Below are positions 8,766 to 17,449 of a DNA stretch of 64,000 nucleotides, piece after piece. The stretch is from JBFMDN01 sp040753915 (GTDB lineage: Bacteria > Desulfobacterota > Desulfomonilia > Desulfomonilales > Desulfomonilaceae). How positions within the stretch are numbered: position 1 is the stretch's first letter; every line of letters starts with the position of its first letter. The position numbers were made by a program, and so were the translations under genes. Location: contig JBFMDN010000025.1 of NCBI GenBank assembly GCA_040753915.1, positions 8,030 through 72,029 on the forward strand. Reading direction: 5' to 3'. The notes beneath the pieces were generated by a model. That model saw only the letters and a program-made list of their open reading frames with translations. It was not told the origin of the DNA and did not search any database.

Positions 8766-9923
8766 CTAGCCGATATGTCCGAGTCCTTCCGCAATCGCCG
8801 TCCGTCCCACTCGCACGACCGGGGGAATGGCTGCGGCAATCCCCACAGCCAGTGATGTTGCCATTATCAGGATCAGCGTCGTAGGCGTCACATCGAACAC
8901 GGGGAGGAAGGCCTCGAGCTGGCTTTGAAAGATCTTGCCGGCCGGAAACAAGAGGAGAGCGCCTGCCAGTCCCCCGAGCAAGGCTATCGTAACCGATTCC
9001 CCCGCCACCAGTATCGCGATGAATCGTGGCCCAAAGCCCATAGTCTTGAGCACGGCATATTCAGCAGACCGTTCGCGCGCGGTCATGGCCATCGTGTTTG
9101 CGAGGACCAGGAGAATGATTGCGATGACCACAATCGAAATGACTCGTATGGCTCCCAGGATGGCCTCCGTCATGGCGACGAATCCCATCTGAAATGCCTT
9201 CTCGGTCTCGGTCAAGGTCTCGGCTAGGGAGCTTTCGAACAACGCATCGATCTCCCTCGATACTTCCGCCGATCGATTCGGATCATCTATTTGGACCAAA
9301 TACCACCCCACTCGATCGACCCTTTGGGGAAAGACTTTTTTCGCCACCTCGTTGAGGTAGTCATATCTGAAGAAGAAAATCGTTTCATCTACATTGCTCC
9401 TGGCGCCCCTATAGATAGCGCACAGCACGAGCTCGATAGTCCCGGCGTAAATCGTCCCCTGAAGCGGGATCACGTCGCCCACTTTCCACTTGAAGCGCTC
9501 GGCAAGTTTTCTCCCTGCTATCGCTGCGTTGCGTTGCGCGTCAAATTTGAGTTTCTCCTCCGTGGAAAGCAAGAATTCCGGATACATACCTAGGTAATCG
9601 GAACCGCTTATAGCAATTTGGGCAAAGAAGTTCTTCTTGTCTATGTAAATCCCCCCGTACCAGGAGCCGTACCCTATGCCATTCACTCCCCTCACCTGTA
9701 AGATCTTTGTTCGATACGCAAGCGGCAACGAATAGATGAGAGAGATCTTGTTTCGCACGATAAGCCTGTCGGCTGCGGAGGATTCCACACCCACGTACCA
9801 TGCGTCCACTAATGTCCTGAGGATGCCGAACGAGCACATCGCTATAGCTATTCCCACGAGGGTGAGGATAGAGCGGAGACGATGGCGAAACACATTTCTG
9901 AAGATTAATTTGACAAGATCCAT
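8766..9923 (-). CDS. ABC transporter permease, FtsX/MacB type
   Basis: 385 residues with the FtsX-domain layout: one N-terminal membrane segment right after NVFRHRLRSILTLVGIAIAM, a large periplasmic domain of about 220 residues, then three membrane segments (about 257-280, 303-330, 345-370). The loop ARERSAEYAVLKTMGF between the second and third segments is the region that contacts the ATPase in this family. These permeases drive lipoprotein or peptide export or act mechanically on the envelope. No ABC ATPase lies next to it or elsewhere nearby, so the partner must be encoded outside or borrowed. It starts 13 bp after the stop of the upstream GTPase gene, which suggests co-transcription. Confidence 0.88.
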   Translation of the reverse strand: MDLVKLIFRNVFRHRLRSILTLVGIAIAMCSFGILRTLVDAWYVGVESSAADRLIVRNKISLIYSLPLAYRTKILQVRGVNGIGYGSWYGGIYIDKKNFFAQIAISGSDYLGMYPEFLLSTEEKLKFDAQRNAAIAGRKLAERFKWKVGDVIPLQGTIYAGTIELVLCAIYRGARSNVDETIFFFRYDYLNEVAKKVFPQRVDRVGWYLVQIDDPNRSAEVSREIDALFESSLAETLTETEKAFQMGFVAMTEAILGAIRVISIVVIAIILLVLANTMAMTARERSAEYAVLKTMGFGPRFIAILVAGESVTIALLGGLAGALLLFPAGKIFQSQLEAFLPVFDVTPTTLILIMATSLAVGIAAAIPPVVRVGRTAIAEGLGHIG

Positions 9924-9936
9924 CGTGTTGGCGGGC

Positions 9937-11706
9937 TCACGGCAACAGCGTGCTCGGATGACCGCGACCGAGGCTGGATGTCAGCTCGTTCCATCGGTCG
10001 AGCCCTTGCCTGATTCGGAGGACACGACTCTGCGCATCACCGCGGATCTGCCGGACAGCGCCAGCGAGGCTCTTCTCCAGATGCTCCGTTGCCCAACGCG
10101 CGATTTTTTCAGCTTCTCGCTCGATCGTTCGTACCCTGCGCACGGCAAGCCAGTAGGCAAGGAAGAGCTGGCAGATCCCCAGGACAAGAAGCCCGACGAG
10201 GCCTTCGGAGCTGAAGAGCGAGGACAGAACAGATATCACAATATTTAGCAAGCCACCGGCAGTAGGGTTGTTCACCCATGACTCGATTCGCGACACACCA
10301 GCGAGCTTCATCACAAGAATCGGTATAGGCAGGAACAGGACCGCCTTCTGCACCCCGCGCCGCCACTTGGCTGCAGAGCCGTTCACGGTCGCGCTCCTGT
10401 TCCGTACTGTCTGCAGCACGAGCGCTTCGGCCTCCTTCGCAGCGAGGTCGATGGCACTGCTGGGCGAAATCCCGTCAGACTGCCCATCCCCAGGACTGAA
10501 GGCAAATAGAAGCTCTGAGCGAGCCCGAGCTGCCACTTTTTCCGCGTAGTCCTTCTTGTTTGCTGTGAGGCCCTCACTTGCCCGTGCAAGGGCTTCTTTC
10601 ACCGTGAGCTCCGATGCGGTCAGGCCCGCCCAGCGCCTTGGCACCAGCACTTTGAGAAACCATGTGACTGCTGCGACAGAGGCTTCGCTCCGTACGAAGT
10701 AATGCATGATTGCCGCTGACAGATCCTTCTCTCGCTCAAGGATGTCCGCTCCGTCGGTCATCTCAACGGAGGGCTCGGAACAGACTGTCTCGAGCGCTTC
10801 CAGCGCTCTCGTCTTTTCCTGGGGTCGGATTGCGCTGTCCACCCGCTGAAGCACAGCTCTGGATTCCATCTCCAGATTGACCGTTTTGATGGACATGATT
10901 TCCTTGGCATTTCGGCGAGCCATCAGGAAATCACGGAACCTTTGGAACTCCCTTGCCAGCGCGGGCTCATCTTGCATGCCGGTAAATTCTTGCTCTGCGG
11001 AGAGACTGAAGAGGCGAGGTTGCTCCACTCCTGCCTCATGCTTTAGCCTGAAAGTCAGATCGCCAAGCACTTCCTTGAGCCTGGCATGCTCGTCGGGACG
11101 CCCCTTCTCTATAAGCTGATCGGCCTTGTTGAAGACAAAGGTGAAGCTGTCCTGATGCCGATGAGTGCTCCGAACCAGGTCATAGAAGGCAGCGTCCGCA
11201 TACTTCTCCGGGCTTACAACCCAAACGATGGCATCGAGCTCGGGAAGAATCGAGAGCACGGCGTCCCGATTCTCCTCTTCGATGCTGTCGAAATCGGGCA
11301 TGTCGAGGAGCACCAGGTTCTTCACCGCCTCTATCTCATGCACAGCATCAGGCTCCCGGATGAACTGTGCGACCTTTTCGAGCCCTCGATCCCGTTCCTT
11401 GTGCCGATATACTACTGCCCGATCGGTAAAGGGACGCCTGTCGGAGAATCCGGAGATGGTCTTCCCTGCCAAGGCATTGATGAGCATAGACTTCCCGACC
11501 CCGGTTCCGCCGAGGATCCCCACGTAGAGCGCCTCTCCTGGCTCGTACGCTTTCTCCAGGAGCACTCGGAGCTCTTCGAGATTTGATTCACGCTCTGCCT
11601 CGCTCAGGAAAAAAGCCCCATCGTTCATGAGGAAGTCCCGAGCTCGCTCAAGCGAACGTGCGATGGAGCTTCGATCCGTCATCTGGTGATCGTCATCTCG
11701 CTTCAT
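9937..11706 (-). CDS. Dynamin-like / Era-type membrane GTPase
   Basis: About 589 residues from the ATG at 11706; the frame could extend to a TTG at 11745 or shorten to an ATG at 11682, and none has a strong ribosome binding site. The G domain near the N-terminus has a P-loop (GGTGVGKSMLINALAG), a DxxG-type switch II (LLDMPDFDS) and NKAD (FVFNKADQL). A helical middle follows, then a hydrophobic hairpin (about residues 460-540, with AVLFLPIPILVMKLAG and GLLVLGICQLFLAYWL) and a basic helical tail. This matches bacterial dynamin-like or YfjP/50S-associated membrane GTPases that act on the inner membrane. Its tight link to an FtsX-type permease is unusual. Confidence 0.8.
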   Translation of the reverse strand: MKRDDDHQMTDRSSIARSLERARDFLMNDGAFFLSEAERESNLEELRVLLEKAYEPGEALYVGILGGTGVGKSMLINALAGKTISGFSDRRPFTDRAVVYRHKERDRGLEKVAQFIREPDAVHEIEAVKNLVLLDMPDFDSIEEENRDAVLSILPELDAIVWVVSPEKYADAAFYDLVRSTHRHQDSFTFVFNKADQLIEKGRPDEHARLKEVLGDLTFRLKHEAGVEQPRLFSLSAEQEFTGMQDEPALAREFQRFRDFLMARRNAKEIMSIKTVNLEMESRAVLQRVDSAIRPQEKTRALEALETVCSEPSVEMTDGADILEREKDLSAAIMHYFVRSEASVAAVTWFLKVLVPRRWAGLTASELTVKEALARASEGLTANKKDYAEKVAARARSELLFAFSPGDGQSDGISPSSAIDLAAKEAEALVLQTVRNRSATVNGSAAKWRRGVQKAVLFLPIPILVMKLAGVSRIESWVNNPTAGGLLNIVISVLSSLFSSEGLVGLLVLGICQLFLAYWLAVRRVRTIEREAEKIARWATEHLEKSLAGAVRQIRGDAQSRVLRIRQGLDRWNELTSSLGRGHPSTLLP

Positions 11707-11853
11707 GCTGTCATTGCCAAGAGATGCGCCTCGGTCATCGCACAAGAACGCGCTGAGAGGCTCCTTTTGCAGAAAACCGCCACTCGCGCCTGCAGAGAGA
11801 CCCCCATTCTCTGGCGAGCTACCATGCAGCCGTGCGAACGCCGACGTTCACCC

Positions 11854-12216
11854 TTATTTGGGTCCAATGCACGCAGGTTCGGAACAATCGATATCCAGGG
11901 GCCTGAGCCAGGGAAACCAGACAGGTATGGGCTTGAGCGACAGGCACGGAGCGGGCAACTGGATAGCCTTGCCTGTCCCGGGAATGCAGATGGTAGCTCT
12001 GCCGAACGATACCCACGGCAGAATGTTGAACTCCGTCTTCACGATGGTGGGCCAGATGGGAACGTCGAACGGCATCGAAATAGGCCCCACGGTCTCGGGG
12101 GGAACTGGGGGGTCAGGAATACAAACTGGAGCGCCTCCGCCGGCAAAGGACGAGACGGACAGACACATCAAAGCACATATCAGCGCAGTACAAACCGCTA
12201 ATCTCGCTGGTACCAT
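11854..12216 (-). CDS. Small secreted Pro/Cys-rich protein, unknown function
   Basis: 120 residues. A signal peptide is clear: MVPARLAVCTALICALMCLSV then SSFAGG. The mature part is short, rich in Pro and Trp, with five Cys residues (CIPDPP, ATICIPGTG, PCLSLKP, DIDCSEPACIG), so disulfides are likely in the periplasm. GGGGAAAGAGG lies just upstream of the ATG. I recognise no family. It is upstream of and co-oriented with the GTPase gene, with a gap of about 150 bp. Confidence 0.55.
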   Translation of the reverse strand: MVPARLAVCTALICALMCLSVSSFAGGGAPVCIPDPPVPPETVGPISMPFDVPIWPTIVKTEFNILPWVSFGRATICIPGTGKAIQLPAPCLSLKPIPVWFPWLRPLDIDCSEPACIGPK

Positions 12217-12329
12217 CCTCTTTCCCCATTACAACGGAACAACCGTATCTCAAAGAATCAACGCCCAGGGCTGAATGCTACCACTGCGCGAGTCGGGCTG
12301 TCAAGAACGATCCACCGGAGGGAGGGAAA

Positions 12330-12361
12330 GGGGCAACCAGCACGTGTCTCCCGGTTGCCCC
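12330..12361 (-). terminator. Intrinsic terminator downstream of ppdK
   Basis: Read on the minus strand, GGGGCAACC pairs with GGTTGCCCC (9 bp) around a 14-base loop, followed by TTTCCC. It lies about 20 bp past the ppdK stop codon. Confidence 0.75.
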
Positions 12362-12380
12362 CTGTTTCAAGTGGCGGGAA

Positions 12381-15161
12381 TTACTTGTCGTATGCTTTCT
12401 CGGACATGGTGGCGTGAGCGGCCGCGAGCCGAGCTATGGGGACGCGCGGTCCGGAGCAGGACACGTAGTCCAGTCCGATCTGATGACAGAATCGGATTGA
12501 CGCGGGATGTCCTCCATGCTCTCCGCAGATGCCGATCTTAAGATTTGGTCTCGTGCTGCGGCCCTTGGTGACCGCCATCCTCATCAGCGAGCCAACTCCG
12601 TCCACATCGAGAGCTTCGAACGGGTTTTCTGGGACGATTCCCTCTTCCTGATAAAATGGGAGGAATTTGTTCTCAGCGTCTTCCCTGCTGAAAGAGAATG
12701 TGGCCTGGGTGAGGTCGTTCGTCCCGAATGAGAAGAACTGGGCAACTTCTGCCAACTTGTCAGCAGTGACGCAGGCACGGACCACCTCGACCATGGTTCC
12801 GAAGTTGAAATTCAGCCAGACACCGCTCGCCTCCTCCACATCCTTCCTTAACTCATCTACATACTGCTTGATCCACTTTAGTTCAGAAACCGAGCTGACC
12901 TGGGGCACCATGATCTCCGGGTGTACCTCGATTCCCCGCTTGGTACAGTCCGCGGCCGCTTCGAGGATGGCCCGGATCTGCATCTTGTAGATCTCAGGGT
13001 TCGTGATCCCTAGCCTTACCCCTCGGTGGCCTAACATGGGGTTGATTTCCTTGAGAGCCCTCGATCTCTGGAGCATGAGGCTCTTCTTCTTCATGGTCTG
13101 CTCAACCACCGACGGGTCGAGAGGAGCCAAATCCACGGGGAGAAGCGCCATCTTGCTCAGGTACACGGAATGGAGGTCGGCATCGACCAGCTTCACCCCC
13201 TCTATCATGTCCGAGAAGAACTTTGCTCCGGTTTGGAGCCTCTTGAGGATCTCCAATTGGCGGAGCAATTCGTTTTCATAGGGCAGGAACTCATGTATGG
13301 GAGGATCCAACAGCCGTATGGTAACGGGATACGGCGACATGGCTTCAAAAATACCAACAAAGTCGGAGCGTTGGAATTCAAGGAGCTTGTCCAGGTAAAA
13401 CTGTCGCTGGCTCAAATCTTCCGCCAGAATCATCTCGACCACCAGGGGCAACCGTTCCGGGTCGTTGAACATTCTCTCTGTTCGACACAGGCCGATCCCT
13501 TTTGCTCCGTACGTCCTGGCCTTCGTTGCGTCGGTCGGAGTGTCCGCGTTTGCATACACACCCAGACGAGCAGCCTCGTCGGCCCAAGCCAGAATGGTCT
13601 CGAGATGACTACTGAACTCCGGTTCGACGGTGGGAATCTCCCCAAGGTATACGTTGCCAGTCCCACCGTCGATAGTAATGATATCTCCTTCGTGGATGAT
13701 TTGATCACCGACCACAGCCTGACGGTGTTCCGTGTACACGCGAATACCCTCCGCTCCGGCCACGCACGGCTTCCCCATTCCCCGAGCAACGACCGCTGCA
13801 TGGGAGGTTTTGCCACCCCGACTGGTGAGAATTCCCTGTGAAGCGAAGAACCCGTGGATATCCTCCGGCTTCGTCTCCTCACGCACCAGAATGACCTTTT
13901 CGCCGGATCTGCCTGCCTCTTCGGCTCGATCCGCGTCGAAGATGCATTTGCCCGATGCAGCCCCGGGAGAAGCAGGCAATCCGGTTGCCAGTGGCTTCCC
14001 TTGAAAATTGGGATCCAGACCGGGATAGAGCAATTGCTCGAGGTGCTCCGGGTTGATCCGCAAAAGTGCCTCGTCCTTTGTCAGCAACCCTTGTTGGAAC
14101 ATTTCCACCGATGTGCGTACCATAGCAGTGGCGTTCATTTTTCCATTGCGCGTCTGCAAGCAGTACAGCACCCCTTTTTCTATTGTAAACTCAAAGTCTT
14201 GCACTTCGCGGTAGTGTCGCTCAAGTTTCTGGCGGAGGTCCTCCAGTTGCGCATAGAGGTGAGGCATCTCTCGTGCCATGTCCTGCAGGGGCTTGGGAGT
14301 CCTGATCCCTGCGACAACGTCTTCGCCCTGGGCGTTTACCAGGTATTCTCCAAAAAGCTTGTCTTCACCGGTTGCTGGATCCCGAGTGAAACCAACACCG
14401 GTGCCGCTGTCGTTGCCCATGTTGCCAAAAACCATGGCCACGACGTTTGCGGCAGTGCCGTTAGCCATATCAGGAGTAATGTTGAATTCTCGGCGGTAAT
14501 CCACCGCTCGCTTCCCCATCCAGGACTTGAAGACCGCCTTGATGGCTGTTTCGAGCTGATCGTATACATTCGAGGGAAACGGTCGGAATGCGTTTTCTTC
14601 AACCACGTGGTAGAAAAGATCGCAAAGCTCTCTCAGGTCTTCGGCAGAGAGGTCCACGTCAGAGATAGCACCCGCGCGTACTTTTATGGCCTCCAATGTT
14701 TCATCAAACGGCTTGTCAGGAACACCCATGGCCACTTTGCCGAACAATTGGATGAATCGGCGCTTTGCGTCCAGGGCGAAGCGTTCGTTTCCGGTCTGCT
14801 TTATGAGTCCCTGAAGAGTCTCTGAATTGAGTCCCAGGTTCAAGATGGTGTCCATCATTCCAGGCATCGACAAGGCTGAACCGGAGCGGACGGATACGAG
14901 CAGAGGATTATCCGGGTCACCGAAACCCTTGCCCGTTTTCTTTTCCATTGCCCGTATGTGATCTCGGACTTCGTCCATCAATCCAGCAGGGAGCTCCCCT
15001 TTTTCCAGATAGGCCAAACAGGCTTCCGTGCTAATGACAAATCCCGGTGGAACGTTGAGGCCGATTTGGGTCATCTCACATAAATTGGCTCCCTTGCCTC
15101 CGAGGAGCTTTTTGTTTTTCCCGTCCCCTTCCTCGAATGCAAACACGAATTTCTTGCTCAT
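12381..15161 (-). CDS. ppdK: Pyruvate, phosphate dikinase
   Basis: 926 residues. It interconverts pyruvate + ATP + Pi and PEP + AMP + PPi. The nucleotide-binding domain starts FEEGDGKNKKLLGGKGANLCEMT. The swivelling phosphohistidine domain has LTSRGGKTSHAAVVARGMG with catalytic His454, matching His455 of the classical enzyme. The C-terminal PEP/pyruvate barrel ends with FSFGTNDLTQ and a GICGEHGGHP motif holding the family's catalytic Cys. In anaerobes it serves gluconeogenesis or PPi-linked energy saving. It is followed by its own terminator and preceded by 430 bp of non-coding DNA, so it is probably transcribed alone. Confidence 0.97.
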   Translation of the reverse strand: MSKKFVFAFEEGDGKNKKLLGGKGANLCEMTQIGLNVPPGFVISTEACLAYLEKGELPAGLMDEVRDHIRAMEKKTGKGFGDPDNPLLVSVRSGSALSMPGMMDTILNLGLNSETLQGLIKQTGNERFALDAKRRFIQLFGKVAMGVPDKPFDETLEAIKVRAGAISDVDLSAEDLRELCDLFYHVVEENAFRPFPSNVYDQLETAIKAVFKSWMGKRAVDYRREFNITPDMANGTAANVVAMVFGNMGNDSGTGVGFTRDPATGEDKLFGEYLVNAQGEDVVAGIRTPKPLQDMAREMPHLYAQLEDLRQKLERHYREVQDFEFTIEKGVLYCLQTRNGKMNATAMVRTSVEMFQQGLLTKDEALLRINPEHLEQLLYPGLDPNFQGKPLATGLPASPGAASGKCIFDADRAEEAGRSGEKVILVREETKPEDIHGFFASQGILTSRGGKTSHAAVVARGMGKPCVAGAEGIRVYTEHRQAVVGDQIIHEGDIITIDGGTGNVYLGEIPTVEPEFSSHLETILAWADEAARLGVYANADTPTDATKARTYGAKGIGLCRTERMFNDPERLPLVVEMILAEDLSQRQFYLDKLLEFQRSDFVGIFEAMSPYPVTIRLLDPPIHEFLPYENELLRQLEILKRLQTGAKFFSDMIEGVKLVDADLHSVYLSKMALLPVDLAPLDPSVVEQTMKKKSLMLQRSRALKEINPMLGHRGVRLGITNPEIYKMQIRAILEAAADCTKRGIEVHPEIMVPQVSSVSELKWIKQYVDELRKDVEEASGVWLNFNFGTMVEVVRACVTADKLAEVAQFFSFGTNDLTQATFSFSREDAENKFLPFYQEEGIVPENPFEALDVDGVGSLMRMAVTKGRSTRPNLKIGICGEHGGHPASIRFCHQIGLDYVSCSGPRVPIARLAAAHATMSEKAYDK

Positions 15162-15596
15162 TTGACTACCCTGCTCCTTTCAATCATATCGCGTGTGGGC
15201 ACCCCCCAACGGGCATTGCGCTCAATTCCCCAAGGTTTCGACCCAAACGTGCTCGTCCCCATAACTCTAGTGTTCACTCCCAGGAAGTGCACATGGCATT
15301 GTGGCATAATCGGGGCGAAAGGCGACATGCTTCGGATCTCTGAGGTGTCGGCCCGGGCCTGCAACCACCGCGACTGAGCGACTCATATCAGCAATCTTCA
15401 GACATAACACACATCCGAAAATCTGCGCAAACATAATGTGCATCATTGCACAATCATTCGCTCACGCGGCGAAAAAGCCTACGGGAGGGATCGATCCCCC
15501 GCGCAAAGGTTCGGACCCATTTCCGAATGAGCTTCCCTGTGGCACCGCCCGGCTTCAGGGTGCTCGGCTCAAGACCACCCCTCACGTGGCGCCTTC
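15162..15596. other. Intergenic region between icd and ppdK
   Basis: Contains the ppdK promoter region and ribosome binding site (AAAGGAGCAGGG). A short inverted repeat, TGTGCA-tcat-TGCACA (15437-15452), could be an operator. No tRNA or gene was recognised. Confidence 0.4.
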
Positions 15597-16832
15597 TCAC
15601 CGTCCCTCAATCTTGTTTATGACAACCTGCCCGAACGCGGAACAGGACAATTCCCGTGCTCCCGTCATCTGACGCGCCAAGTCGTACGTGACCGTGCCCG
15701 CAATAATGGCTTCCGAAATCCCCCGTACAATGAGATCCGAGGCGGTGCTCCATCCCATATGCTCGAACATCAGGGCACCAGACAAGATCAAAGAGCCAGG
15801 GTTCACTTTGTCTAGCCCTGCATATTTTGGTGCCGTGCCGTGGGTAGCCTCGAACACCGCGCACCGGTCTCCCACGTTGGCTCCCGGCGCCATGCCGAGT
15901 CCTCCCACCTGTGCGGCAAGAGCGTCCGAAAGATAATCTCCGTTCAGATTGGGCAGGGCAAGCACTTCAAACTCCGCTGGCCGAAGCAGCACTTGTTGGA
16001 ACATGGCGTCCGCGATTCTGTCGTTGACGAGCACTTTCCCGGCCGGAACGGAGCCACCTGCCGGGAGATCGTCTTCGAAGATCACTTTGTCACCAAATTC
16101 ATCGGCCGCAAGCTCATAGCCCCAATCCCGGAACGCGCCTTCGGTAAACTTCATAATGTTACCTTTGTGGACAAGCGTGACGCGTTGCCTTCCATGCTCG
16201 ATCGCGTACATGAGGGCACGACGTACGAGCCTCTTGGTCGCAGCCGGGCTCATGGGCTTGATTCCGATTCCCGACGCTGGATCAATGGTTACGGAGAAGG
16301 TCTCTTTGAGGAAATGAATTATTTTTTCAGCCTCTTGGCTCCCGGACTTCCATTCGATTCCCGCGTACACGTCCTCGGTGTTCTCACGGAAGACCACCAT
16401 ATTTACCTGTTCGGGCCTCATCACTGGTGCCGGCGTCCCTGCAATGTGTCTCACAGGCCTGATACAAGCGTAGAGGTCAAGCTTCTGTCTCAGGGTGACG
16501 TTGAGGCTCCTGAATCCGCCGCCGACGGGAGTCGTGAGCGGTCCTTTGATGACCACTCGTGCCTTTTCAATAGCTTCAAACGAGTGATCAGGCAGATAGC
16601 TGCCGTTCTCCCTGAACGATTTTTCACCGGCAGGGATTTCCCACCAGTGAATCCGCCGCTCTCCATGGTACGCCTTTCGAACGGCAGCATCGAAAACAGG
16701 TCTTGCAGCAGCCCAGATGTCCGGGCCGACACCGTCACCTTCTATAAATCCAATTATGGGATTGAATGGAACCTTAATCGATCCGTTAGAGTCGAGAGCA
16801 ATCCACGTTCCTTCGGCAGGGGCAGGGACCAT
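15597..16832 (-). CDS. icd: Isocitrate dehydrogenase, NADP-type family
   Basis: 411 residues from the ATG at 16832, which has GGAGGAGCT right before it; an upstream in-frame GTG at 16853 is less likely. It oxidises isocitrate to 2-oxoglutarate. Family signatures are clear: FIEGDGVGPDIW at the N-terminus, the substrate loop GGGFRSLNVTLRQKLDLYACIRPVR-type segment (Ser and Arg residues that bind isocitrate), MVVFRENTEDVYAGIEW, and ATHGTAPKYAGLDKVNPGS near the end. Whether it uses NADP or NAD was not decided residue by residue; the overall sequence resembles the E. coli-type homodimeric enzyme. It is the same strand as ppdK but 435 bp away. Confidence 0.95.
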   Translation of the reverse strand: MVPAPAEGTWIALDSNGSIKVPFNPIIGFIEGDGVGPDIWAAARPVFDAAVRKAYHGERRIHWWEIPAGEKSFRENGSYLPDHSFEAIEKARVVIKGPLTTPVGGGFRSLNVTLRQKLDLYACIRPVRHIAGTPAPVMRPEQVNMVVFRENTEDVYAGIEWKSGSQEAEKIIHFLKETFSVTIDPASGIGIKPMSPAATKRLVRRALMYAIEHGRQRVTLVHKGNIMKFTEGAFRDWGYELAADEFGDKVIFEDDLPAGGSVPAGKVLVNDRIADAMFQQVLLRPAEFEVLALPNLNGDYLSDALAAQVGGLGMAPGANVGDRCAVFEATHGTAPKYAGLDKVNPGSLILSGALMFEHMGWSTASDLIVRGISEAIIAGTVTYDLARQMTGARELSCSAFGQVVINKIEGR

Positions 16833-16996
16833 AGCTCCTCCAAATGGTTTCACTTCGCCCGAGACATGTGATTCAGGGCGCGAAATCCTTATACCGTTTC
16901 ATGCAGCGGTGCGCAACCGAGTCTCTTTCCAGTCCGGGAAGGTTAACCCCTTCTTCCCCGGCTCGTTGGCGCACAGGGAGCCTGGCCATATGGTGG

Positions 16997-17025
16997 TTGA
17001 AAAAAATCTTGATATATGCTAGTAT
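16997..17025 (+). promoter_or_regulatory. Predicted sigma-70 promoter
   Basis: TTGAAA (16997-17002), 17-base spacer, TAGTAT (17020-17025), lying about 38 bases upstream of the small secreted-protein gene at 17063. Confidence 0.5.
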
Positions 17026-17062
17026 TATGCTGTTCTATTCATGTTGCTTCTAGGATGTTCCC

Positions 17063-17359
17063 ATGATTCGCACGGTTGCTTTGTTTTTCCTTGCCCTGAC
17101 GCTGGCGACTGCTCTCTATCCGATATCTGCTGTGGCCGGTCCGACGGCACATCAGCGGACACCCCCTCTGGATCACACCCTCATGGCATTCAAAGAGCAG
17201 GGAGCATGGTATTTTCTCTGCACCGCGCCCTTATATTGCCAGCGTATTCTGCCCCATATCCAGACGTACGCCCCTCCCCCGCCGCCCTGTTTTCCCGTCG
17301 GCTGTTCCGTGGAACCGCCCCTCGCGAAGAAGCCTCCCCGTCCTCCCCTCATGTACTGA
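17063..17359 (+). CDS. Small secreted Pro-rich protein, unknown function
   Basis: 98 residues: a signal peptide (MIRTVALFFLALTLATALYP, likely cut after SAVAG), then a mature part of about 70 residues with a proline cluster (YAPPPPPCFPVG) and four cysteines. A ribosome binding site (AGGA) lies 8 bases before the ATG and a good promoter lies upstream. No family recognised. In size, export signal and Pro/Cys composition it resembles the product at 11854-12216, but the sequences are not visibly homologous. Confidence 0.55.
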   Translation: MIRTVALFFLALTLATALYPISAVAGPTAHQRTPPLDHTLMAFKEQGAWYFLCTAPLYCQRILPHIQTYAPPPPPCFPVGCSVEPPLAKKPPRPPLMY

Positions 17360-17449
17360 GGTATGGCCTGAGAGAGAGCAAGGACCCATTGCCGGGGAGA
17401 TCCGAAGCCACGAACGGGCGCGTTTCGGCATTCGCGTCAGTCATTCATC

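Noticed and set aside
13170..14825. Two long + strand frames (223 and 323 codons) opposite ppdK
   Set aside because: ppdK is intact on the minus strand with its catalytic histidine; these are antisense shadows.
15840..16871. 343-codon + strand frame opposite icd
   Set aside because: icd is intact on the minus strand with its signature motifs; no features in this product.
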